Positions 50,546 to 61,689 of a stretch of DNA of 64,000 nt are shown here, in pieces. The position numbers and the translations under genes are program-made. Numbering within the stretch: the first letter of the stretch is position 1; the number at the start of each line of letters is the position of its first letter. Origin of the DNA: Scortum barcoo (Eukaryota; Chordata; Actinopteri; Centrarchiformes; Terapontidae); NCBI GenBank assembly GCA_023238725.1, contig CM041541.1, forward strand, positions 6,854,884 through 6,918,883, written 5' to 3'. The notes below the pieces were generated by a model, which was not told where the DNA came from, did not search any database, and saw only the letters and a list, made by a program, of their open reading frames with translations.

Positions 50546-53500
50546 CTTTGAGATGACGGTCGACCAACATTAATATTTAAGCAGCGACAGAAGTATTTAT
50601 ATTTTTGGTTGTCTCATCCAGCACATTAGCAGCCTTTCAGGTTTAACATGGGTGAACGTGTTTACATGCACTGACAGAATAATAATACTTGTAATACCAT
50701 TTTTTTTGCACATTGCAAGGGGACAGTGTTACAGTCAGGCTGCAATGCCTATACTGTTTGAAAACACCCTCAAATTTAAGCTGAGAGTAAACACTTCATT
50801 TCCAATCCAATGTGCTGGAGTCCTGAGCCAAAGCAACAAAAGTGTGTGAATTTCCAAATACTCGTGCTCCACATTGGGAGTCGTCGCTGCGTGTCACAGC
50901 CCAAACGACTCGCGTGTCGGTGACTTTGTTCTTGACTCAGAGCTGAGACTGCAGACAACAGAGGCTGGCAGTGAGTCAAAGTGCAGGGAGACAAACAGAG
51001 AGCCGGCGAGGGAGAGAACCTCGTGGCAAAGGGAACTCTAATTAAAACACTTTGCGTTTTTGTGGATCCGGGGATGTGGGATTTGAAACTTGTAGACTGG
51101 ATCAATATTTTCTCACTGCCACGGGCTACTGTTTTGTATCTCACCTTCTGAAAGTTTATCTGAGTTAATTTGGCTGCTGAAGCCACAGATTCAAAGGTGG
51201 TAAACAACACCTCTTCAGCTCCCCTCAAGCATTCACATTCCCGAAGACAAAGGGAATACTAATCCATTCGTTAAGCCATACTTCACTCTCATTCATCATG
51301 AGACTGCTGTGCCCTTAAGCTTTCATATCGGTGTTTACATTTTCACATCATATAAAGCCCTGGTCTGTTTCATAGACTCTGCCAATAACATTTCATTGAA
51401 GGCAGAAGACTTGTATTGTATATCAAAACAAGAGTCAGACATACAGTCAACCACTAAATGGGCTGTGGTTTTGACCCTGTGATACTAGTGCTTTTAATAT
51501 CAAACACGAATCAAAAAGTTAAAGTGCAAGCACCGACTCCTAAATTGAAAACTAGATGGAGTCTTTTTTATTTCAATAAATATTTGTTTGCCAGGATAAA
51601 GATTTTATTAAAGTGTCTTTTTCTGGGATGCCAGCAGAAGCTCTTTAGCCTGAAAGACTGAAATCCATAAACATCAGACTTTCATCCGATAAGGAGTCTT
51701 ACTATAAAGTGCTTAGCAGCAGCTTGACAGTTTGAGGTTGGATTGAAACATTATACGCTTGTTTACTCGTAGCCATTTTGCCAGCCATTTTATTACATTT
51801 ATTCCAAAGTTTGGGATTTATTTAAAAAAAAGAAATGAGTCTGGCGTGTGCTGAAAGACGTTCAAATACGACAGGTGCATTACTGGCTGATGGAGCGCCC
51901 GAACAGATTCCAGCAATATCAACATGTGAGCTACTGTCAGTGTAGCAGACAATGAAGGACAGACAAGGCACAACATGTCCAGTAAAAATGGAAAATTTGC
52001 GGTGGCCCGGAGGTGCAAAACAACACTGAATGAAACAACACATAAAAACATAAAAAACAGAAATGTTAAACTGTGATTTACATACAAAGCACTACAGCTC
52101 CTTTTTGGAGCTTTTTAGCTGTGATCTGTCTACATACTCCTAACCTACAGTGGTATAAGGCCTGATGAGAAATTGCGTTCATAAAAAAAATCTAATCGCT
52201 ATTAAATACAAACTTTGTATGCAGCAGGTAGGCAAGTGATAAAGTTACTAAGCAACCACCTGCTTGAACTGTAAAAATAGATGCTAAACAGCAGCTCAAA
52301 CTGCAAATAATCATTTCCTGTATATTGGTAGTTTAATTAAAACAAATATAGACACTTTGTGCCCCACCTCTGTGTAAAAGGGCAGTGCATCATATTATCT
52401 TTACGTTTGTAGAGCAGATTTGAGTGGCACATACACATCCCTTAATGCGCTGCTCTCACACCTGTATTTAGTTTCATTGACTAAAGTGTTGCAGCAGCCA
52501 CTCTGCAAATGGAGTCGGACTGTTAGAGTGATGAGAAGAGTCAGTGGGGTTTTAAATGAGGTTTTCTTACTGTGGGAACAGTGCATGTTTTTCTCAATAA
52601 CACCTTCAAGTTGGGGTCCGGTGTCCACAGACTATCAGACTGAATATGTCGTGGGTACAAAATCCATTCCTGCACAGATTATTCCCTTTTGTGAAGAGTG
52701 ATTTATTTAAAGAAAAACATGTTTCTGTTTCTGAAGTGGAAGAATCCAAGGTTTTCTCTTTGGGAGCTTTGTGACTCCGTGAATGGAGAACTACACATGT
52801 AGAGATTATATCAGCAGAGGAATTTGAAGTGTTTAAAGGAAAAGCTCCAGTATTGTCTTTACAGCCTTAAGTGCTACAGCCTCAGTTTTTTATTTTTTCT
52901 TTTACTTCTGCAAGCCAGAAACAAGATGCCTTCCCTTCACGGGACAGCTCAGATCTTTGTGCGAGGACTTAAGGCGTGACAAGCGGCTTAACTTTAAACG
53001 TAATAAACAGACATGAAACACAGCCAGACGAGCGTGTGACCATGACTGTGTTAATTAGCAGCCAAGGTGCCTTCCAACAACGAACATTACTTAAGTTACG
53101 ATGAGAAGAAAAACTAAATAAAACCATAAGAGAATGAGCACACACTCTCGATATAAAAGTAATGGTATAAAATATAATAAATATGTTTAATTATTTGGAG
53201 ATTTACAGTACAAATATTCATGTGGTCAGCCTTGGTTGATATATGATGTAGTAGTAAAGAGAAGTAATGGGGTCATTTATGTGGGAGGGCATTGCTGCTC
53301 CTGAAAAGCCTCCTCCTGTAATAACCCACAGGTCGGGGTGATAAACTGCCTGCAGAGCCTTAAGCACTAAAGCTGCACGTTGGATGGATGAATACCATCG
53401 TCCTGGTCGAGAAAAAGAGAAATTTCATCTTTTTTTTTAAGAGTAAAACTTGTTTATTTATTTATTTAAAGGCATGTTTAATCCTAAAATTAAATCTGTA

Positions 53501-53699
53501 AACCTGTCAAAAGCAGTGTTATTCCATGTGCATTAAATATTAGGTATATTCATTGCTTATGTATTTTAGATGCCCATCTGGGTGCAGGCATTGCAAATTA
53601 CCGTAGGCTATAAATGCTGTGCTATGGGTTTGTGTTGTGTCTCTGAAAAAATAACCACGAAATAAAAGAATAATTCATGTTTTACACAAATAGGTCCAG

Positions 53700-53930
53700 A
53701 GAAAGCGGTGAGTATAGCTCCGCTGTTCCAGTTTGAGTGCTTGTCGCGGTCCGTGTCCTCCTGTCCTCTGTCCAAACTGCAGCATCACTCCCCATTTCAT
53801 GCTCTCCTGCTGGAGGTCAGCGATGCAGAAACATCCACTGACAGTCTGAGTGCTACTGAACAGAGATGTGTCTGTATTTTGGACTGTGGACAGTGAGAAA
53901 CTTTGTGATGAACATTATGATGTGCTCAGG
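53700..53930. other. GC-richer unique segment in ncam2 intron
   Basis: A 62-codon plus-strand frame lies at 53708-53896 in a stretch richer in GC than its surroundings. It has no recognised domain, no clear splice sites and is antisense to ncam2. The segment might be a fragment of an unrecognised repeat. I see no support for a gene. Confidence 0.3.
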
Positions 53931-56900
53931 GCTGTACTGTAGACTGATGTTGGCTTAAGTGTATTATAATTTTATTAACTTTATTCTTCTTTAAGTTTCA
54001 TTTTAAACAGACCCTTTAAACTGTTTCTATGTTGATTCATTCTCTTGATCTTTATATTTACTTTACTCTTTGGTAGATTTGATTTGCATTTCCTTATCAC
54101 CAATTATTTTTATGCACTGATGTTGTGTTATGTTGATGTATGCCTCATGTTGCTGTGCCATTACATACTGCAGTTTTGCAGAAATTAAAATAATCCAGTC
54201 AGTCTGGTTGATTTCAACACAATACCAATACAGCAACAATAACAGGCTTTAACAAAACAGGACTGCACAGCCATCCAGTTTGCAGAATAAATGCTCAAAG
54301 CAATTATTTCTGCCTGGTAGTGCAACCTTACTTACTGTTTCTGCAGTAAAATATATTATCATTAGTCCTATATTTATTATTTAATTGGCATTTACGGCAC
54401 TATAACTACTGTTATTGCTTATGTGTAAAATTTAAGTTGCTTATTTATGTCCCCTTGCCTGAGGGCATTGTTTGATGCTACCTGCTGCTGCTTTAAAGGC
54501 AACAGTGAGCGTCACAGGGAGCCGAGAGGCCGGTGGGTGTGTTAAATGCCACGCTGACACTGATTAAAGGTTTATTCAAAGAGAAACTGGAGCCCACTTA
54601 TTACTCAAAACACAGAATTAACTGAATTATGTATTCAGGATTAAAGTCCAATTCACTTCTGGTGTCTTGCAGGAAGAAGGGGCAACACACTGCAAGACAA
54701 GTGGCTCTCATAAACCTGCAACTCAGAGTGAGGAAGTAACTTAATATTCTGAGAAGGAGATGTGTTTTTTTATAACCTCGGACAACAAAAAGAAGAGTTC
54801 CCGAGGTATTTACTCTTGCTTATCGCCAAAGTGTTTCCTCTTGGAAATAACTAATTTGTTGAGTTTGCAGAAACCCCCTAACTCTTGAAAACGCCGCGGC
54901 CATTAATTCTTATTTCCCTGCTCTATTAACCCTTTTAGTGACTTCTTCTGATTACTTGTTGATATATAGGCCCATTAGCGGTTTCATTCAATTGCTGGAG
55001 ATCCGACCGCTTGTGTGGCACCTGAAGCAATTCATACACATCTCACTTTGACAATGCAAAGTCATTAGGCCTGAGCAGTGATCGACTGTCCCTCGATCGG
55101 ATCAGAGAGGAAGTGACTCGATTAATGATGACCTAACGGGCATTCATTGATTGGGGAGGTAGCGGGCGCTAATCTGCAGGGGGATAAACATAATCATTTG
55201 CGGATGAGAGTGAAGATTCTCCTTAAGTGCTCACTCTGGAGAGTTGAAAGGAAAGTTTGTCTGAGGAGGTCCTCGGAGAATTAAACATGATCATTAAATC
55301 CCGCCTATGTTGAAGGAGAGGGACGAGTCCTTCATTTTTGTCCATTTCCAGGGAGGAAGCAGGCAATCCCTGATGCGACTCGAGAGCACTCAGGAGCCAG
55401 CACGAACGAAATGAAAAACTGTAGGAAATTACTCTTAACTTTGAAGAATTTGACGTCCTTAACAATCAGCTCAAAAGACTTCAAAGAAATTTGGTCCACT
55501 CCTCTGTAATTGCTGCTGTCTGGGGTTGCAAGCTTATTTCAGGAGTAATTCGAGTTTCTCTTCGTCCATCTTTGCAGCTGGAAATCAAATTTAAAGCAAA
55601 TCGAGGTGCACATTTAAACTTGTGAACTGCGATTTACAGCGGAAAAGTTCATCATGACGTGCTACATGACCTCAAAAACTGTTAAAAATGGATCAACAGT
55701 AGATTACTGTTAGAAAACAAAGCACAAAAAGACCTAACCGTGTTTCCTGAGTGTATTTTTTGTATGTAGTGCTGCTAAAATTGGAAAGAAACACCTGCTA
55801 TATCTTAAAAACAGCACTGACTTTCAGTTCTTTGTCGCCTAACTGCTGAGAGACAGCATTTAGGCTTTTTTTTAAATTAATCTATTTATTTATTTTACTT
55901 TCTCTTAACTTCACTTTGTCCTTCAAGCAGTGCTTCTGGTAAGACAATATTTAAACAGCGCAGTGTTGATTCTTAAGTATGCCCCGAGAAGTACGTGTTC
56001 AACAAGGTGTCTGAGTGGAGTCGGTCTGCATACTGAGTCTTTTTCTAAACTGCTTTTCTGCATCGCTTGAAACTCGCTGACACACATCGCAGCCTGACAC
56101 TCGGAAGCTGAATGAGAATTATGATGCTGACCCTGCAAACAGCACAGAAACTAAATCTGGATGAACTATAATGTATACAGTGTTTAATTATGTAAATACT
56201 GGCTTACTGTCTATATTAATGTTGCTCAGTATGGCCCACACAGTCACAATCATATAAAACACAGAGCCTCAGAAATGACTTTGTAGTGATCAAATCACAG
56301 CATCGTGTTAATAAAAAATAAAAAAACAGACGCAAAATGCCACAAGTTGATTGTTCCTGCTCTTTCCGTCTCAGCAGGAAGTCCGCGCCCCTGCTTGTCT
56401 TGCTTATGATAAAATATTTACATGGCTGATGGTGATACCGTCAGATATTAAATATGCTCCCCCTTTCATCTTAACAGGATTACCTTTGTGGGATGAATAA
56501 ATAAGCGAGCTGCATGTAAACATCGTCTCTGATGTTGAATCACCTTGTTGAGGACTGTTGCCTTTGCTCAGGTAAGTAATATGACTGATTATTACTCTGT
56601 TATTTAGAGTGTCCAGATGCAATATTGGATTAAAATGACTGTTTGGTCATCTTGGCTTCAATCAGCTTTGCTACATCACATGAACAGCAGATGCTTTTTG
56701 TTTGTGATGCACCAGTTTCAGAGATTTATTCTAACACTCATTTGTTTGCCAATCTGAATATTTAGCTGTGAATGCTTTTTGTTATTTTACCTGAATTCAC
56801 CTGGCTGCCTAAAGCGGTGGGTCATTTTTCATCAGTCGGCACTTGAAAATCCATGAAATGTATTCAGTATCATAATAAAATCAAAAGGTTTGACCTCAGA

Positions 56901-57361
56901 TAGCCTGATTAGCGGAGAGTAGCTTCTTTATACAATAAATGATTGAACAACAGAGTTGATTGTCATGCATCTTTTTCATTACGCTGCTTTAAAAATAATG
57001 ACTTTCATCCTGGAAATTTATGAGCGGACTGATTAATATAATGGACAGCTATAAAAGTACTCGTTCCCCATTTTGATTTGCTGGCAGCACTTCCAGGAAA
57101 AAGTTTCGCTCGAAGCTTGCGGGAGAGGAGAGAGGCCTTTCCAGATTATTTCTTCAAGTGCTTTGATGAGATTATTGCAGCTCTCCTCAAAGAAAATCTA
57201 TGACGCCTGTTTCAATCACGGCTTTTTATGGCGCCTGGCTGCGAGGAGAGGAGACAGCCAAGAGAAATACAACAGCCACAACACAAGCAATACATACTGT
57301 GCCAGGCATTGGGCCTCTGTTGTGTCTTATTTGGACTTTTTCTCTAGTTTAGATCAGTAGT

Positions 57362-57550
57362 AGCCAGTGGTAGAAGAAGTACTCCAGTAAAAGTATTTTT
57401 TATATTTAGTATTTTACTTAGGTAAAAGTACACAGGTATTGGTTTCCCTTTGGAATAGAAGAGGCCGTGAAATATTAGTATAAAGTTGCTAAAGTATCTC
57501 ATTACTGTAAAAGCACAAACCTGGATACATCAGTAGTAAGGAGGTTGGTG
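57362..57550 (+). repeat. AGTAAAAGTACT-type repeat, copy 5
   Basis: The copy begins with CAGTGGTAGAAGAAGTACTC at 57365-57384, close to the family's terminal CAGTGGTGGAAGAAGTACTC, and continues with CCAGTAAAAGTATTTTT and TTACTTAGGTAAAAGTACAC. Beyond 57440 the match is weaker and rearranged. The intact terminus supports the idea that the family has terminal inverted repeats. Confidence 0.65.
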
Positions 57551-60109
57551 GTTGCCATGGATGCGATTGATAGGACCTAGTTTTCCCTGCTGCCCTGAGT
57601 AAAGAGCAACCACATTCATTTATTCAGCCAAGCTAGTTGTACTATACCTGACCCTTTCTCAAATTACTTTTTACTTTGACTTTAACACATTTGCATATTA
57701 AGGTTTTTAATAAAAAAAAAAAATAAAAAAAAAAATGTGTGACTGCTAAAATACGATGGATTATTATAGATTAAAGTACCCAGTATTTTCTCGTCCAGGT
57801 TGTCCAAAAGAGACACATGCTCTAACCCATACTGTCTCAATACATATGTGCAAGGTATATTTTTGCATCTGTGCAGAGACACCTACAGCAAACTGCGACG
57901 CTTTGAGCTTTTTCATTCCCACTGAATGTTTTCTAGTGGGAAAAGGCACCTTTCCACAATTTGAAGGTTTTCTTTGGATGAATAATGAATATTCCTCAAC
58001 CAGAAAAGGTAATTTCACAAAAACATGTTTCTGTTATGACCATCAATTAAAGGCTCTAGGTACAAAAATACATGACGTCACCAGCATTGTCATGGCCACG
58101 AAATGGCAAGACACTATTTTTCAGATAATTTAATTTTCACCCCGTGTTCTTTTTATAGTATAGATGTAATTAGCATATATGCATTTAATCCACCATGAAG
58201 AAAACATTATTAAAATTCTATCTTCACACAGTTTATTTAGAAGGAAGGTGTAAGGGTGTAAGGTACAGCTTTTCAATGAATGTTTCACTTCATTTAGTTT
58301 TTTTGGGGGGATTTTCCTTTCATCGAATCAAAAGACAAGTCATTAAAAAACAATTGTGTGGTGATTGTTATAGGGTAGTTATTATAGGATATATATATGC
58401 ACTAGGCATATAATCATATGTTTTATATATAAACATCAGAATAAATTTATACTATTAGGGAGTCCTCTTATCTGGGGCCACAGTTGGTTGCCGATCTTTC
58501 CTAACAGCAAAGTCAGCGGCTGTCAGGCCACAGTAGTAACACTAAATCATCACAAACCCCAATGACAAAGACACAATGTCGTAATTGGGAAGGGCAGAGG
58601 GACAGTGCAGTGATTTAGGAGGTAAAAAGAAAACTTTGATTTGAAAAGTGAAAAAAAAGGCACAAAGGAAGAAAAGTAAATTGAAAAGGAACCAAGGGCA
58701 GCGTTGCAATCAATGGCATTTTCCTTAAAGGATTCTCTTGTGAGCAGGAGGGGTAGAAGGTTATGCAGCATCTTACAAACTAAAAAAAAAAAAGAAAAAA
58801 GAAAGAGTCGGACAGAGGAGGAGGAGGAGAGGGGAAAAAAGTGTCAATTCAATACCCAGCAAATGCATAATACATAGAGAGAGAATTGAAGAGAGAAATT
58901 GGTTGGTGAGAGATAGAAAACACCTATATAGTGTGAGCATATTTTCTGTGTCGGAAAAAAAAAGAAAAAAAGAGGAGATTTTGCTTTTGCTTTTATCCAG
59001 TGTGCACGTGAGCGTGATTTTATGTGAGAGGGGGGAAGAAAAGCGAGGCAGTGAATCTGGAAGATTGTCCACAACCTGGATCGGCAGAAATTTCCCATCT
59101 AATATTGTTGATTGAGCCAACACTGACCAGACTTCTCCAATATCCAATTTGACTCAGCGGAGCAGAAAATGTGAAAACCGAGTCATTTCTCTGTTTAACC
59201 TGTGCGACTCTCCGAGATTACACAAATACATGAACATCGTTTTTGGCTGAAAAATATGAAGATCGACGCCTTCACTTAATGAAAATGCAGTAAACCGCCA
59301 TTATTAAACTGTAAAGCGGTGTGGGACTGGGAGCGGAGGTTGGTCATCGGTTTCCTAAAGGAGCAATTGCATTTGAGAGACAAAGTTTGGCCAAAAAAGC
59401 GAGTGATTCTGAGGTGAAGACAGATCCTGAAAGTCCTGCTTCCTTTCCGCCTCGCAGCAGGACAGATCTCCTCTCTCTCTGTCTACTTTTCCCCCCTTTT
59501 TATTGCCCTCTAAACCGAAAAGCTCGACGGCGTTACTCTTCTTCAAACAAACACATTAAGAGAAAAGGGCTTTTCTCCCCCCGTCTCTCCCTCCTAGGCT
59601 CTTTCCCACGAAGCACCGCTGTTCGCTAACAAGAGAGGACAGCCAATCGAAGTGACCCGCCTTGAGCTCGCCGTTTCCCCAGCCTTGTTTTCTATTTGAA
59701 AAGCAAGCGCACACTCTCACAGGCCATTTAGCCAGCGCAGTAATGACAGAGGCAAACACTTGCTCGATCCAAAACAGCACAAATGGATGCGGTAACAGGC
59801 TGAGAGAGGAGGGACAACACTGAAACAGCCTTCCTTTGTTTTCTTTTCTCGGGGAGAATGCGAGGTCTGCGGGGGGAAGAGAGCCCAACGTTTTTATTTT
59901 AAACCCTGCGTGTGTCTGTGTCTTTAACCGAGCGAGCTCCGGCTTCGGTGTTGCATTCTTCAAAGCCTCTGTTTGCGTTTCTGCACATGTGTGTGCATTT
60001 GCATGTTATTAGCCCAAGTGGCCTGGAGGACTTGGAAATGAGAGGCTTCCTGCACATCCAGACATTTGCTTTTTTTTTTTTTTTCTGGGACATTAAGCAC
60101 AAGATTCAA

Positions 60110-60126
60110 GAAAGAAAGAAAGAAAG
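60110..60126. repeat. (GAAA)n microsatellite
   Basis: About four GAAA units on the plus strand in the ncam2 intron. Confidence 0.9.
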
Positions 60127-61514
60127 AGCGACATGAGCTGTGCGAGACTAACAAACACAAATTTTTCATGGGGCAGAGCCATAACCTCAACATCATGTCT
60201 GTGTGCTGGCTCATGCCACCGTGTTGGTCTTTCAAATGAGAAACGAGCGTGGCTGGCCATGCAGAAGCATCCTGTCTGTGCCGCATTCTGGTGCAGAATT
60301 GCAAAGTAGCACCGCGGGAGAACAACGGGACAAATAGAGGAAGAAGATGATATTTTAAAGAAGAAACACCACAGCCTGAGGGTATTTTCGTGCTGCTGGG
60401 TTTCTCTGAAGCGAACCCTCGGTGCGATTTCGCCATTTGTGCTGTTTATTTGAACAGGTGTGAGTGAATCCCCGGTGTGGACGTCAACGCTGAGAGTACG
60501 GGGAACACGAGCGTCTTGGTCCTTTGTGGTGAAAATGCAACATGAACGCACCACAAGATTAAGATCTGCAGCTAATAACCATTTTCTCAATTTATCAATT
60601 AGGTACATAAAATAATGAAGTAAAACCATACAGTTTCTGTAACCCAAAGTGAGGTGCTTGTCTTGTCTTTTTTTTTTTTTTATCAGTCATTTAATTTACG
60701 ATTATATATAAAAAAAAAACAGCAACAAATACTCAGATTTGAAAAGCTTGTGACACATGTTAGTCAGCTAACTATGCAATTCAATGACATCACTCTGAGT
60801 GGTACTACAGGTATGAAATGCTCAGTCACCAAAGTAAATTATGGTTTGATCTTCTCTTGGAAGTCACAGTGAATCTTTTTAAAGCACTTGATTGGTTGTC
60901 TGAACGTCCAACTACAACAATGCGCACGTGCAAACATCTCCTAAAGCAGTTTTAAAGGGGCAGTGTGAAAAACTAAGCCTGATGATCAAAGACACTCTTG
61001 AGCTGCAGATAAGCGGCCAAATGCAGATGACGCCATTTCAAAGAGATTTTTTTTTTTGTAGTGCCACCACAGCCAAGGTTTACAGTGGAAAAATATCCAT
61101 CTTTTCAACGCAATACCAGAAAACAACTTTAGAGCTGCCAGCGCTTCCCTCTAGTGTCTCAGATTTAAACGCCACTCAACAATCATACGGGGAGAAATCC
61201 ATTGCAGGAGAGGCGCAGGCACCAATTTCTCCACTGACAGCAGCCTCATTTGTCCGGAAAGCAATGCAGCCACGAGGCCCGCTGCGCTCTAAGGCTTGCT
61301 TTATCTCGACCGGTACATCTTGCTCTCCTGCTTTTGTTATCGCCAACGCTATCTCTCTTTCCAGCAGCGCAAATAACACAGCGCTTAACACAACGAGTTC
61401 AGAAATGTTCTCCGGGGGCTTTCAAAAGGCTCCAAGTGGGCGAGTAAAGGGGGAAAGTGGGAATATTAAAAAAAGGCAAATTACAACACAAGTTTTCTTT
61501 CATCACGCTTTTAC

Positions 61515-61689
61515 CTGTAATGTCGGGTTTCTGTGGCATGAAGAACTGATAGAAGGTGGGCTCCGACAGACCCTTGACATTGCGCGCTGTGATTTCCACT
61601 TCATATCTCGTGTTCCACTGCAGCGGCTGCAGCATGGCGAAGTCGTTCGCTCCGGGGACCAGCTTGGTCATCCACTGCTCCTCTTTATC
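61515..61689 (-). CDS. ncam2: ncam2 exon: second half of the second fibronectin III domain
   Basis: The exon encodes 58 residues plus one base: DKEEQWMTKLVPGAND, then FAMLQPLQWNTRYEVE, then ITARNVKGLSEPT and FYQFFMPQKPDIT. It carries the F and G strand signature of a fibronectin III domain: the L-W-TxYEVxITAxNxxGxSEP pattern with its conserved tyrosine, asparagine and glycine. FN3-2 is the membrane-proximal extracellular domain of NCAM proteins. The MPQKPDIT linker followed by ESLFSG in the next exon is typical of NCAM2. The acceptor has a long pyrimidine tract ending CCCCTCAG, and the donor is ACAG|GTAAAA. The exon is 175 nt, entered in phase 0 and left in phase 1, which fits the transmembrane exon. 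Residues conserved with human NCAM2 (the QW, YEV, ITA and SEPT blocks) argue against NCAM1. Confidence 0.95.

Larger units (their letters stand above)
48321..61514 (-). other. ncam2: ncam2 intron between FN3 and transmembrane exons
   Basis: A 13.2 kb intron with donor G|GTAAAAG at 61514 and acceptor TAGCAG at 48321. In other vertebrates an alternative exon for a GPI-anchored form can follow the FN3 exon, but no hydrophobic C-terminal exon with convincing splice sites was recognised. The intron contains a tRNA-like remnant at 49671, two fragments of the AGTAAAAGTACT-type repeat (50265 and 57362), an A-rich tract at 57711-57735 and a (GAAA)n run at 60110. A GC-richer unique stretch lies at 59300-59960. 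Minus-strand frames such as 58773-59147 are pyrimidine-tract artefacts. Confidence 0.75.

Noticed and set aside
58773..59147. Minus-strand frame with a hydrophobic C-terminus, considered as a GPI-anchor exon of ncam2
   Set aside because: The hydrophobic end is a translated T/C tract, there is no phase-1 acceptor giving a sensible junction, and the sequence does not resemble an NCAM GPI exon.
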